Origin: Corynebacterium sputi DSM 45148 | GTDB taxonomy: Bacteria > Actinomycetota > Actinomycetes > Mycobacteriales > Mycobacteriaceae | DNA length: 64,000 bases | Assembly (NCBI RefSeq): GCF_000427865.1 | Contig: NZ_ATYV01000020.1 | Coordinates: 1 to 64,000 of the forward strand | Direction of reading: 5' to 3' | Shown here: piece after piece, positions 15,218-23,542 of the stretch | Position numbering within the stretch: the first letter of the stretch is position 1 | Layout: every line of letters begins with the position of its first letter | Position numbers and translations under genes: made by a program | The notes under the pieces: generated by a model | Told to the model about the DNA's origin: nothing | Seen by the model: only the letters and a program-made list of their open reading frames with translations | Databases searched by the model: none

Positions 15218-16073
15218 CTATGCGGCGACGGTCAACAGCTCCTCCCATCTGGTTGAGCACCGCGCTGACATCAACTCCCTGCGCATTGTCCACCTGTCAT
15301 TAAGCGCGGCGGTACCCACCTGGACACTGCCAGCCGGCAGCGCATCCAGTGCAGCATCAATACCGGTGTCGATGCTGTCATCGGCACTGAACAGGCGAAG
15401 CTGTCGATCATCGCGGACTAATCCGGTAGCCACGATCTCCCCACGGGCATAGCGCACCCCCTCGATCAACTCCGGGGCTAGAGCTCTGGTGGCGCGAATA
15501 ATCGCGCGGGTAGAGGCAGTGGGATCAGCCACAGTCACCGACGTACTTGAGCGCACCGGTGTGTCGACGTGCCACCCGGTGGAGGCGGAGATAGTGAACA
15601 CCGAGGCTGAAACCTGCTTATCGCGCATCCGCCGACCCAGCACCGCCGAGAACCCCACCAGTGCGTCCAGGACGTCCTGAGGCTCGGTGAGCTTATGGCC
15701 GAACATGCGGCTGTGAATCACCGTCGTGGGATGAGCCTCCGGCTCGTAGAAGCCGATACAGCGGATTCCATTGAGCTCCCGGACGGTGCGCTCTAAGACG
15801 ATAGAGAACCGCCGGCGGATCCACCCAGGGTCCGCGCGGGTGAGATCACCAACGCTGTGAATCCTCGCCGCGTTCAACTGCCGGGTGAGTTTACGGCCCA
15901 CGCCCCAGGTCTCTGAGACAGGCAGACGGTCCAGCACTTGGTGAAGATCGTCATTGGGCCAGTCGGTGATGTTGCAGAGTCTGCCGAATCCCTGGTGGTC
16001 TTTCGCTCCGACTGAGGCGATCTTGCATAGCGTTTTTGTCGGCCCGATACCGATTGTGGTGGGAAGGCCTAGG
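15218..16073 (-). pseudogene. umuC: umuC, 3' part (split by Tn5564-like element)
   Basis: This part encodes about 285 C-terminal residues of a Y-family DNA polymerase: PTTIGIGPTKTLCKIASVGA just after the insertion, then the helix-hairpin-helix region (VGRKLTRQLNAARIHSVGDL) and the little-finger domain. It joins in frame with the 5' part at 18512-18927 if the transposon and one target copy are removed (QQCLG then LPTTIGIG). The interrupted gene cannot make a full polymerase, so plasmid-borne mutagenic repair is probably lost. Confidence 0.9.
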
Positions 16074-16182
16074 TGTGATGTCCAGGGACGTTGTTCTGGC
16101 CCCCGCCCGTAATGACACCGTGCCGATTCAAGAAGTATCTGTCCAGACCGCTTGCCATTGAAGGCATGTTAGAGTTTGGGGC

Positions 16183-16313
16183 ATGTCGAGTCCCGAATCA
16201 GACAGGTCAGGGGTTGTCGGTCACACCGCCAGCCCCTTGAACCACTAGTTACGACGCCCACGATCTGTGTGGGCGTATGTCTGGCGTACCCGGGGCGCTG
16301 GCCGTGGTGACAA
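16183..16313 (+). promoter_or_regulatory. cmx leader with attenuator-like secondary structure
   Basis: A short leader reading frame (16183-16248, 21 codons, MSSPESDRSG at its start) is followed by a perfect 8-bp hairpin ACGCCCAC/GTGGGCGT (16254-16261 and 16269-16276). Around it, 16214-16236 and 16292-16313 are largely complementary and form a longer enclosing stem. Leader peptide plus alternative stems upstream of a chloramphenicol exporter fits drug-induced attenuation, as known for cmlA-type genes. Confidence 0.55.
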
Positions 16314-16351
16314 GAAGAACCATTTCTTGATCTCACACCTCGGAGTACTCG

Positions 16352-17527
16352 ATGCCTTTTGCCCTCTACATGCTTGCCCTGGCGGTCTTCGTCATGGGCA
16401 CTTCAGAATTCATGCTCGCGGGATTGCTCCCCGCGATCGCGACCGAACTTGACGTCTCGGTCGGCACTGCGGGCCTGCTGACCTCCGCATTCGCAGTCGG
16501 TATGGTCGTCGGCGCGCCAGTGATGGCGGCATTCGCTCGCCGTTGGCCACCGCGGCTCACATTGATCGTTTGCCTTCTCGTGTTCGCGGGAAGCCACGTC
16601 ATCGGAGCGATGACACCAGTGTTCTCTCTCCTGCTCATCACCCGGGTGCTCAGCGCTCTCGCAAACGCAGGATTCCTCGCCGTAGCACTGAGCACGGCCA
16701 CTACCCTCGTGCCAGCGAACCAGAAGGGGCGTGCACTGTCGATCCTGCTCTCCGGCACGACGATCGCAACCGTCGTGGGCGTCCCCGCCGGGGCACTGCT
16801 CGGCACAGCGCTGGGCTGGCGAACGACGTTCTGGGCGATCGCCATCCTCTGTATTCCCGCGGCCGTTGGAGTCATTCGTGGCGTCACGAACAATGTTGGT
16901 CGGAGCGAGACTAGCGCGACCTCACCAAGGCTCCGTGTCGAGCTCAGCCAGTTGGCGACGCCGCGGCTCATCCTGGCCATGGCACTCGGAGCGCTGATCA
17001 ACGGAGGGACCTTTGCGGCATTCACCTTCCTGGCACCCATCGTGACCGAGACCGCGGGCTTGGCCGAAGCGTGGGTGTCCGTCGCGCTGGTGATGTTCGG
17101 CATCGGATCGTTCCTTGGCGTCACGATCGCAGGACGACTATCAGATCAACGACCTGGCCTCGTGCTCGCAGTCGGCGGACCGCTATTGCTGACAGGCTGG
17201 ATCGTGTTGGCAGTGGTCGCATCTCATCCCGTTGCGCTTATCGTCCTCGTCCTCGTTCAGGGATTCCTGTCGTTCGGCGTCGGCAGTACTCTGATCACGC
17301 GTGTGCTGTATGCAGCATCGGGTGCGCCAACGATGGGCGGTTCGTACGCAACCGCAGCATTGAATATCGGAGCTGCAGCGGGGCCCGTGCTTGGTGCGCT
17401 CGGGCTCGCGACCGGGCTGGGGCTGCTCGCGCCGGTTTGGGTCGCTTCGGTGCTGACAGCGATCGCTCTCGTCATCATGCTTCTCACCAGACGCGCGCTT
17501 ACGAAGACCGCGGCGGAGGCCAATTGA
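16352..17527 (+). CDS. cmx: Chloramphenicol exporter Cmx (MFS)
   Basis: A 391-residue major-facilitator drug:H+ antiporter with 12 hydrophobic segments; it pumps chloramphenicol out of the cell. Visible signatures are MGTSEFMLAGLLPAIATEL near the N-terminus, characteristic of the CmlR/Cmx/AraJ-like branch, and ARRWPPR in the loop after helix 2. The length equals that of Cmx of Tn5564. ATG at 16352 has CTCGGAG about 8 bp upstream. Its TGA overlaps the transposase ATG (TGATG), so both can be expressed from one transcript. A structured leader upstream suggests induction by the drug. Confidence 0.92.
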   Translation: MPFALYMLALAVFVMGTSEFMLAGLLPAIATELDVSVGTAGLLTSAFAVGMVVGAPVMAAFARRWPPRLTLIVCLLVFAGSHVIGAMTPVFSLLLITRVLSALANAGFLAVALSTATTLVPANQKGRALSILLSGTTIATVVGVPAGALLGTALGWRTTFWAIAILCIPAAVGVIRGVTNNVGRSETSATSPRLRVELSQLATPRLILAMALGALINGGTFAAFTFLAPIVTETAGLAEAWVSVALVMFGIGSFLGVTIAGRLSDQRPGLVLAVGGPLLLTGWIVLAVVASHPVALIVLVLVQGFLSFGVGSTLITRVLYAASGAPTMGGSYATAALNIGAAAGPVLGALGLATGLGLLAPVWVASVLTAIALVIMLLTRRALTKTAAEAN

Positions 17528-18516
17528 TGACCCATCCGAACGCTCTTCTCACTCCTCGTGCCCGTCTCCGGTTAGCTCGGCTGATTGTCGAAGACGGCTA
17601 TCCGGCCACGATCGCCGCAAAGATGTTCATGGTCTCCCCGATCACTGCCCGGAAATGGGCAGGCCGCTACCGGGAAGAGGGTGAGTTTGGGATGCAGGAT
17701 CGCTCCAGCAAGCCGCACCGGATCCCAGGCAGGACGCCCGAGCATGTCAAGAAGAAGATCATCAACCTGCGCTGGCGGCTTCGACTGGGGCCAGCCCAGA
17801 TCGCTGCGCGACTTGGTCTCTCGACGTCGACTGTTCACGCGGTCCTCGTCCGTTGCCGCGTGAACCGCCTCTCGCATATCGATCGTGTCACTGGCGAGCC
17901 ATTGCGGCGATATGAGCATCCTCATCCGGGATCGTTGATTCATGTCGATGTCACGAAGTTCGGCAACATCCCCGACGGCGGTGGACATCGTTACGTAGGT
18001 CGGCAGCAAGGCGCACGGAACAAGCTCGCGACTCCGGGATTACCACGAGGAAAAGATCACAAGCCGCGCACCGGGACGGCGTTCGTTCACACAGTCATCG
18101 ACGACCACTCCCGCGTCGCATACGCAGAAATCTGGTCGGATGAGCAGGCGAGCACAGCGGTGGGAGTTCTCGAACGCGCCGTGGCCTGGTTCGCCGAACG
18201 AGGCGTGACCGTCGAGCGAGTCCTATCCGACAACGGGTCGGCATACAGATCCCACGCATGGAGGGACTTCTGCGCTCGGCTCGGCATCCGACACAAGCGG
18301 ACACGCCCCTACCGGCCGCAGACGAACGGGAAGATCGAGCGATTCCACCGCACGCTCGGGGACGGCTGGGCCTATGCCAGGTTTTACGGTTCAGAGGCCG
18401 AACGACGCCTGGCGCTGCCCGGCTGGCTCCACTTCTACAACCACCACCGACACCACTCTGCGATTGGCGGCGTACCCTTCGACCGACTCAACAACGTCCC
18501 TGGACATCACACCTAG
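17527..18516 (+). CDS. IS481-family transposase of the Tn5564-like element
   Basis: A 329-residue DDE transposase: N-terminal HTH ([21 protein letters not shown]), then catalytic Asp in HVDVTKFG, Asp in LSDNGSAY and Glu in [12 protein letters not shown]. It acts on the 22-bp inverted repeats. It starts with the ATG overlapping the cmx stop; longer in-frame reading upstream is a shadow of cmx. The TAG stop lies outside the element, inside the duplicated CCTAGG target, so termination is supplied by the insertion site, a known trait of this family. Confidence 0.92.
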   Translation: MTHPNALLTPRARLRLARLIVEDGYPATIAAKMFMVSPITARKWAGRYREEGEFGMQDRSSKPHRIPGRTPEHVKKKIINLRWRLRLGPAQIAARLGLSTSTVHAVLVRCRVNRLSHIDRVTGEPLRRYEHPHPGSLIHVDVTKFGNIPDGGGHRYVGRQQGARNKLATPGLPRGKDHKPRTGTAFVHTVIDDHSRVAYAEIWSDEQASTAVGVLERAVAWFAERGVTVERVLSDNGSAYRSHAWRDFCARLGIRHKRTRPYRPQTNGKIERFHRTLGDGWAYARFYGSEAERRLALPGWLHFYNHHRHHSAIGGVPFDRLNNVPGHHT

Positions 18517-18927
18517 GCACTGCTGCAACTGCTGTTGAATCTGTCGCCCGATGGCACTGGCACGCTCTGCTGGCAAAAGCAGAAAGGCCTCGTCAATGGA
18601 GTATGGAGCCACGTACGCGGCGTGATCGTTGAGAAGTCGCATCATCCTGGCGCTGATGTCGCCGTACATCTCGTAGTTTGAGGACCGCGCGATGACCTGG
18701 CGGTATCTCGGGTCGCCTTTGAGTTGGAACCACGGGGTGCCGTTGGCGATCCCCAGGGCTTTGGCCTCATCGGATCTGGCGACTACGCAGCCGTCGTTGT
18801 TGGAGAGGACCACTACGGGTTTGCCCTCTAGGGAGGGGTCGAAGATTCTCTCGCAGGAGACGTACATCGAGCGCACATCCAGCAAGGCATAAACGTACCC
18901 AGGCGGGGGACACACGTCATCAGTCAT
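18512..18927 (-). pseudogene. umuC: umuC, 5' part (split by Tn5564-like element)
   Basis: About 138 N-terminal residues of a Y-family translesion polymerase, with [17 protein letters not shown], the [10 protein letters not shown] loop and the catalytic SIDEAFL. The frame then runs into the transposon end and stops within it. Together with 15218-16073 it would form a polymerase of about 423 residues. The gene starts at the ATG at 18927, divergent from the restriction-modification gene; the 73-bp gap contains the 10-bp palindrome CGAACGTTCG at 18944-18953. Confidence 0.9.
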
Positions 18928-19000
18928 GGACGAAGTAGTAGCACGAACGTTCGACTTTGGTGTGGGGTGATGTTCGAGGTGCCACGGCTACTCTTGGTGG

Positions 19001-21880
19001 GTGACTTCTTCTTTGACGGCCGTTGTTGATCGCGGCACTATCCGCACCGAACTGGATAAGTTCTCACTCGCATGGCGCGAGCGCATCAACGGCTGGCGGG
19101 AAAGTGGGGCCGGGCACACCGAGAAGTCCTATGCGCAGCAGTACTGGTCGGACCTGTTGCGCTGCTTTGGTGTGATCCCCGAGCGCATTGACTTGTTTGA
19201 ACGAGATGCCACCAGAGCTTCCTCCGGGCGCACCGGTTACGTCGATCTGTTCTGGTCCGGTGTGGTCTTGGGAGAGGCCAAGTCTCTGGGGCGGGACCTT
19301 GATTCCGCGTACACCCAGGCTTTGGATTATCTCTCCGGTGGCTCTATCGGTCAGCACGAGTGGCCGCGGTATGTGATCGTCTCTGATTTTGAGAACCTCC
19401 AGGTCACCAAACTGGGCGAGGACAGCTGGACGGTCAGGTTCACCATCGACCAGGTGGTCGGCCACATCGATCAACTGATGTTCTTGGCAGGGCAGGAGAC
19501 GATCACCAAGGCGGAGGAGGAGGAAGCCTCGGCCCATGCTGCTGCGCTGATGGCGGATCTGTACACCGCGATGATTGGTGATGACACTGCCGATGAGCAA
19601 GTGGGGGATGATGCGCCGACTAACCCGGAGGATGAGGACGTGCAGGTGCAGCGCACCTCAATCTTCCTCACCCGAATCCTGTTCCTGCTCTACGGCGATG
19701 ATGCAGGACTGTGGGAGGAAGACCTGTTTTACCGGTTCGTGCTCTACGACACGACGGGGGAAAACCTTGGAGCCCGGCTGAACACGTTGTTCCAGGTGCT
19801 CAACACTCCGGTATCGCGTCGTCGCCGGGTGCCGGTAGAGCTTGAGCGGTTCCCGTATGTCAACGGCTCGCTGTTTGCTGTGCATCAGGAGCAGGAGTTT
19901 TTGGATGCGGATATGCGCGAGGCTCTGTTGGCAGCCTGCAGGTTCCACTGGACTCGTATTTCCCCGGCTGTGTTCGGCTCGATGTTCCAGTTGGTCAAGT
20001 CTAAGGAGGCGCGTCGTGCTGATGGGGAGCATTACACCAGCGAGTCCAACATTTTGAAGGTCATTGAGCCGTTGTTCCTCGATGAGCTACGGGAGAAGGC
20101 AAGTCGGCTGATTCGCAACAAGACTACTAAGGCGAAGGAGTTGCGGGATTTGCGTGATGAGATCGCGCAGATGCGGTTCCTGGATCCTGCCTGTGGTTGC
20201 GGGAACTTCCTGGTGGTGGCGTATCGGGAACTGCGTGCCATTGAAACCAGCATCATCGTCGCGCTGCGCGAGAAGGAGCACCAGGCCACCGCGTCGATGG
20301 ATGTGTCCCTTGATCAGCGGATGAACATTGGCCAGTTCTATGGCTTTGAGCTCAACTGGTGGCCGGCGAAGATCGCGGAGACTGCGATGTTTTTGGTGGA
20401 TCATCAGGCTAACCGGGCTTTGGCTGCGGCTATCGGTGATGCTCCGGAGCGGCTGCCGATCTCTATTACCGCGCATATCAACCACGGCAATGCCCTGGCA
20501 TTGGATTGGGCCCAGCAGGTCCCGGCAGGTGCGGGGTCGACTTATGTTTTCGGTAACCCGCCGTTTATTGGCCAGTACACCAAGACCTCTGAGCAGACCG
20601 CTGATATGAAGGCGGCGTGGGGTGAGGATTATGACGGGTATTTGGATTACGTCACCGCCTGGCACGCTAAGACCGCTGATCTGCTGGCAGATCGGCATGG
20701 TGAGTTTGCGTATGTGACGACGAATTCCATCACTCAAGGCCAACCCGTTCCGGCGCTGTTCGGCCCGTTGTATCGGGCGGGGTGGAATATTAAATTTGCG
20801 CACCGTACTTTCTCGTGGGATTCGGAGGCCCCTGGTAAGGCTGCGGTGCATTGTGTGATCGTTGGGTTTACCCGCACCCCGGTGGTTCCCAGGTACACCG
20901 AGGCGCTCCGAGCACCGGAGGTGGTGCGGCAGAGGTTGTGGGATTACGACCGGCAAAGGGGCGAGCCGGCAGAGGTGCCGCTATCGGTTGGGATCAACGC
21001 GTACCTGGTCGATGGACCGAAAACGTTGGTGAAGAAGTCCAGCAAGCCAGTGTCCCCAGAGCTTCCGTTCGTCACTAAGGGGTCTCAACCGACAGACGGG
21101 GGACACCTCGTGTTCAAAGCGACCGACGGAGCACAAGGGCTAGATCAGGATCCTATCGCCGCCAAGTATTTGCGTCAGTTCGTTGGGGCCAAAGAGATGC
21201 TGAACAACACAGAGCGCTGGTGTCTCTGGCTGCCTGCTCTGGCCTCGGAAGACATTCGAGCATCAGCTGGCCTCCGCAGTCATCTCGAAGCCGTACGGGC
21301 CGTGCGAGAAGCAAGCACAAAAAAGGCAACCCAGGAAGCGGCAGAGACTCCTGCTTTGTTCACTGAGATTCGTCAACCTGATGTCCCTTATCTGGCGATC
21401 CCGCGCCATGTCAGTGAGAGCCGTCGATTTTGGACTGCTGCGCGCTACGAGCCCGATGTGATCTGTGGGGATGCGAACTTCCTTGCCCCGGACGAGGATG
21501 GATTACTCTTTGCGCTGATTTCATCGTCGATGTTCATCACGTGGCAACGAGCCGTCGGTGGCCGCATCAAATCTGATCTACGGTTTTCTAACACCCTGAC
21601 CTGGAATACCTTCCCGGTACCGAGCTTGGATGAAGCAACCAAGAGGAAGATCATCACAGCCGGCCAAGGCGTACTCGAAGCGCGTTCTTTGCACCCTGAG
21701 CGCAGCCTCGCAGACGCCTATAACCCCCTGAACACAGACCCTGCCCTGGTGAAGGCGCATAAGAAGCTCGATCGCGCCGTCGACATGGCCTTCGGCGCGG
21801 AGCGGCTGCTCTCTGATGATCGTCAGCGCCTGGAGATCCTGTTCCGTCGCTACACCGAGATGACTGCGGGAAATGTCTAG
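19001..21880 (+). CDS. MmeI-like (type IIL) restriction-modification enzyme
   Basis: A 959-residue single-chain enzyme. N-terminal nuclease motif: VDLFWSG with LGEAKS (Asp82, Glu92, Lys94), the D-ExK arrangement of MmeI relatives. Next are a helical linker, an N6-adenine methyltransferase with FLDPACGCGNFLV near residue 393 and catalytic GNPPF near 519, and a C-terminal target-recognition region ending in a helical domain. Such enzymes methylate one strand of an asymmetric site and cut about 20 bp away when it is unmodified; the site cannot be read from sequence. GTG at 19001 starts the protein. No separate methylase or specificity subunit is nearby, consistent with a stand-alone system. Confidence 0.85.
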   Translation: MTSSLTAVVDRGTIRTELDKFSLAWRERINGWRESGAGHTEKSYAQQYWSDLLRCFGVIPERIDLFERDATRASSGRTGYVDLFWSGVVLGEAKSLGRDLDSAYTQALDYLSGGSIGQHEWPRYVIVSDFENLQVTKLGEDSWTVRFTIDQVVGHIDQLMFLAGQETITKAEEEEASAHAAALMADLYTAMIGDDTADEQVGDDAPTNPEDEDVQVQRTSIFLTRILFLLYGDDAGLWEEDLFYRFVLYDTTGENLGARLNTLFQVLNTPVSRRRRVPVELERFPYVNGSLFAVHQEQEFLDADMREALLAACRFHWTRISPAVFGSMFQLVKSKEARRADGEHYTSESNILKVIEPLFLDELREKASRLIRNKTTKAKELRDLRDEIAQMRFLDPACGCGNFLVVAYRELRAIETSIIVALREKEHQATASMDVSLDQRMNIGQFYGFELNWWPAKIAETAMFLVDHQANRALAAAIGDAPERLPISITAHINHGNALALDWAQQVPAGAGSTYVFGNPPFIGQYTKTSEQTADMKAAWGEDYDGYLDYVTAWHAKTADLLADRHGEFAYVTTNSITQGQPVPALFGPLYRAGWNIKFAHRTFSWDSEAPGKAAVHCVIVGFTRTPVVPRYTEALRAPEVVRQRLWDYDRQRGEPAEVPLSVGINAYLVDGPKTLVKKSSKPVSPELPFVTKGSQPTDGGHLVFKATDGAQGLDQDPIAAKYLRQFVGAKEMLNNTERWCLWLPALASEDIRASAGLRSHLEAVRAVREASTKKATQEAAETPALFTEIRQPDVPYLAIPRHVSESRRFWTAARYEPDVICGDANFLAPDEDGLLFALISSSMFITWQRAVGGRIKSDLRFSNTLTWNTFPVPSLDEATKRKIITAGQGVLEARSLHPERSLADAYNPLNTDPALVKAHKKLDRAVDMAFGAERLLSDDRQRLEILFRRYTEMTAGNV

Positions 21881-22090
21881 GAATCATCGTTGAATACCGG
21901 CGTTCGTCGACTCACCCCTTGGGGGTTATTCTGATTCTTGCCTTCTTGCGGTGGCCATGAGTACGCCGCAGAAATGCCGTGGTGTGCCCTGCCGCAAGGT
22001 TCAAGGCAGACCGCCAGCCAGTCTTCTGGCAGGCAGGGAGGTGGTTCGGATGACAGTTCCGGAGCCATTAGGTGACGATGGAAATGAAGA
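21881..22090. other. Intergenic stretch without recognised gene
   Basis: No reading frame with convincing start and composition is seen; a short CCCCTTGGGG inverted repeat near 21916 follows the restriction-modification gene and might assist termination. Confidence 0.3.
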
Positions 22091-22148
22091 AGCCCCTACC
22101 GGACGTGATAGTCCAGGTAGGGGCCGAGCAAGAAGAGGACGAAATATC

Positions 22149-22229
22149 GTGGCAACGGTAGTTGTCGTTCTCTCGGTAGCGGACTCGTTGATCTCGATCA
22201 GCGCATCAGCTTCCAACTTGCTCGTCTGA
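22149..22229 (+). CDS. Putative 26-residue hydrophobic peptide
   Basis: GTG at 22149 with AGAAGAGGA about 10 bp upstream opens a peptide starting VATVVVVLSVADS and ending ASASNLLV. It is hydrophobic with few charges and could insert in the membrane. It sits between a strong 5' hairpin and a terminator, as in small toxin mRNAs. It may equally be a chance frame; longer frames through here have no better support. Confidence 0.3.
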   Translation: MATVVVVLSVADSLISISASASNLLV

Positions 22230-22232
22230 GCT

Positions 22233-22267
22233 GAGCCGGTACCGGTCGCAACGGTGCCGGCTCTTTT
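22233..22267 (+). terminator. Intrinsic terminator
   Basis: GAGCCGGTACCG (22233-22244) and CGGTGCCGGCTC (22252-22263) form a near-perfect 12-bp stem followed by TTTT. Confidence 0.75.
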
Positions 22268-22439
22268 AGCGGGTCGAATCGGTTTCGCTTGGTGGCGTAG
22301 CGACCGATCCGCTGTACTGCTCATCGTAGGTGTCACGTCCCCGTGTTTTCAACACAACACGACAAGTTTTCTCTACTTTCGTATAGCCGATGATGTTTAC
22401 TGGCGACAAAATGGAGGGACGCTGAACAGCAGGTTGAGC

Positions 22440-22620
22440 CAGTGTCCAGTAGAGAGTCGCCCTGCCGACTCCGAGGTCTCCAGCGATGGCTGCTTTCGCC
22501 TCCCCAGCAGCGCCCCCCCTTGCACGTGCCCGGCTCACCTGCTCGGGAAGAGGGCGCGTTTGCGGCCGGAGTATTTGCCGACCTTCTTCGCTACCGCGAT
22601 CCCTTCGCCCAAGAGTTAAC
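22440..22620 (-). pseudogene. Degenerate C-terminus of a serine recombinase
   Basis: The minus strand reads GEGIAVAKKVGKYSGRKRAL in one frame and, after a frameshift near 22535, KAAIAGDLGVGRATLYWTLAQ in another. These match the end of the catalytic domain and the HTH of resolvases such as the intact ones at 22903-23502 and 24869-25498. The catalytic N-terminus is absent. It is a relic of a third resolvase or invertase gene, showing repeated turnover of mobile elements here. Confidence 0.65.
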
Positions 22621-22749
22621 AGATAGACGAACGCTGAAGCTCAGTGAAAGAGACAACCGGATTATTCGAATCATTCGATAGGCAAAAGCAACTCCGCGTC
22701 ACAATGACCGAGAGTGCAAGATCGTTTTCCTCCGAAAGGACCAGTGGCC

Positions 22750-22769
22750 TATAAACCTTAAGGTTTATA
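22750..22769. repeat. 20-bp perfect palindrome upstream of a resolvase
   Basis: TATAAACCTTAAGGTTTATA is a perfect inverted repeat, about 130 bp before the resolvase start. It could be a recombinase crossover or regulatory site. It is AT-rich in a GC-rich setting. Confidence 0.5.
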
Positions 22770-22902
22770 AGACACGTACCGGGAGGCCCTCGAACTTGGT
22801 CGTTCCTGCGACAAACGGTGAGGAAACTGTCTCGCTAACATGTCTTACAGCAATCTGTGCCGCCTTCTTCCATGTTGGAGGTTAGTGAGGCATTATGGGC
22901 TA

Positions 22903-23502
22903 ATGAGACTGTTGGGCTATACACGGGTATCCACCGTCGGTCAAGACCCGGCACTGCAACTGGACGCGTTGCGCGCTGCCGGAGTTCAGGACCGTGATGT
23001 GTTCAGTGATGTCACCTCCGGAGCGAAGAGTGCTTCGGATCGGCCGGGGATGAAAAATCTTCTGGCGTATGCAACCGCCGGTGACACTGTGGTGGTGTGG
23101 CGCATTGATCGGCTGGGCCGCTCATTGCTTGATGTGCTTAATACGGTGAATCTTCTGCGCGATCGGGATGTGAAGATTAAGTCGGTCTCTGATGGCATCG
23201 ACCCGGAGACATCCTCGGGTCGGTTGATGCTGGGGATGTTGGCGACTTTGGCGGAGTATGAACGAGAGCTCATTGCTGAGCGGGTTAATGCCGGTATTGC
23301 CGCAGCGAAGTTGCAGGGAACGCGTTTTGGCCGGCCACCGGTGGATCCTGAGGTGATTAACCGAAAACTTGCCATCGCCATGGAGGAAAGGGCCAAAGGT
23401 CGCAGCGCGGAGAAGGCCGCGAGCCTGGTCGGATGGTCCAGGGCAACGCTGTACCGGCATCTAAAGACTGCGCAGGAGCAACAGTCAGCAGAGTCCGGCT
23501 GA
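22903..23502 (+). CDS. Serine recombinase (resolvase/invertase)
   Basis: About 199 residues. The catalytic Ser is in GYTRVSTVGQD (Ser10), with conserved DRLGRSLLDV and AEYERELIAERVNAGIAAAK, and a C-terminal HTH (SAEKAASLVGWSRATLYRHL). It cuts and rejoins DNA at a specific site, resolving or inverting segments. ATG at 22903 matches the usual MRLLGYTRVS start; the frame is open from 22840 but that extension is not family-like. It probably acts at a nearby site such as the palindromic region 22750-22769. Neighbours are the beta-lactamase-fold gene (convergent) and a second resolvase. Confidence 0.9.
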   Translation: MRLLGYTRVSTVGQDPALQLDALRAAGVQDRDVFSDVTSGAKSASDRPGMKNLLAYATAGDTVVVWRIDRLGRSLLDVLNTVNLLRDRDVKIKSVSDGIDPETSSGRLMLGMLATLAEYERELIAERVNAGIAAAKLQGTRFGRPPVDPEVINRKLAIAMEERAKGRSAEKAASLVGWSRATLYRHLKTAQEQQSAESG

Positions 23503-23542
23503 CATCGGATGTCCTATCAACTATGCCCGGCCGGTGGTCTCG

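Larger units (their letters stand above)
16074..18511. mobile_element. Tn5564-like chloramphenicol-resistance transposon (2438 bp)
   Basis: Perfect 22-bp terminal inverted repeats (16074-16095 and 18490-18511, beginning TGTGATGTCCAGGG) bound a cargo of one exporter gene and one IS481-family transposase. The target CCTAGG is duplicated on both sides (16068-16073 and 18512-18517), as expected for the NCTAGN preference of IS481 relatives. The size and gene content match Tn5564 described from the C. striatum plasmid pTP10. It has inserted in umuC. The intact ends and exact duplication indicate a recent and possibly still mobile insertion. Confidence 0.9.
22091..22267 (+). ncRNA. Candidate small structured mRNA (type I toxin-like layout)
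   Basis: A compact transcript is suggested. A 5' hairpin GCCCCTACC (22092-22100) / GGTAGGGGC (22116-22124), extended by GGAC/GTCC, is followed by a short hydrophobic peptide frame and a terminator at 22233-22267. GCAACGGT occurs both at the start of the peptide frame (22152-22159) and in the terminator loop (22248-22255). Hairpin, tiny hydrophobic peptide and direct repeats recall Fst-type toxin mRNAs of Gram-positive plasmids. No antisense promoter could be demonstrated. Confidence 0.35.

Noticed and set aside
17071-17526. Long N-terminal extension of the Tn5564 transposase
   Set aside because: It is the out-of-frame shadow of cmx; the family start [14 protein letters not shown] begins at 17527.
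18944-18953. CGAACGTTCG palindrome between umuC and the restriction-modification gene as an SOS box
   Set aside because: Actinobacterial LexA sites have a 4-bp spacer between CGAAC and GTTCG half-sites; here there is none, so LexA control is not claimed.
22254-22619. 121-codon plus-strand frame between terminator and resolvase
   Set aside because: It lies antisense to the clear serine-recombinase relic and lacks coding character.
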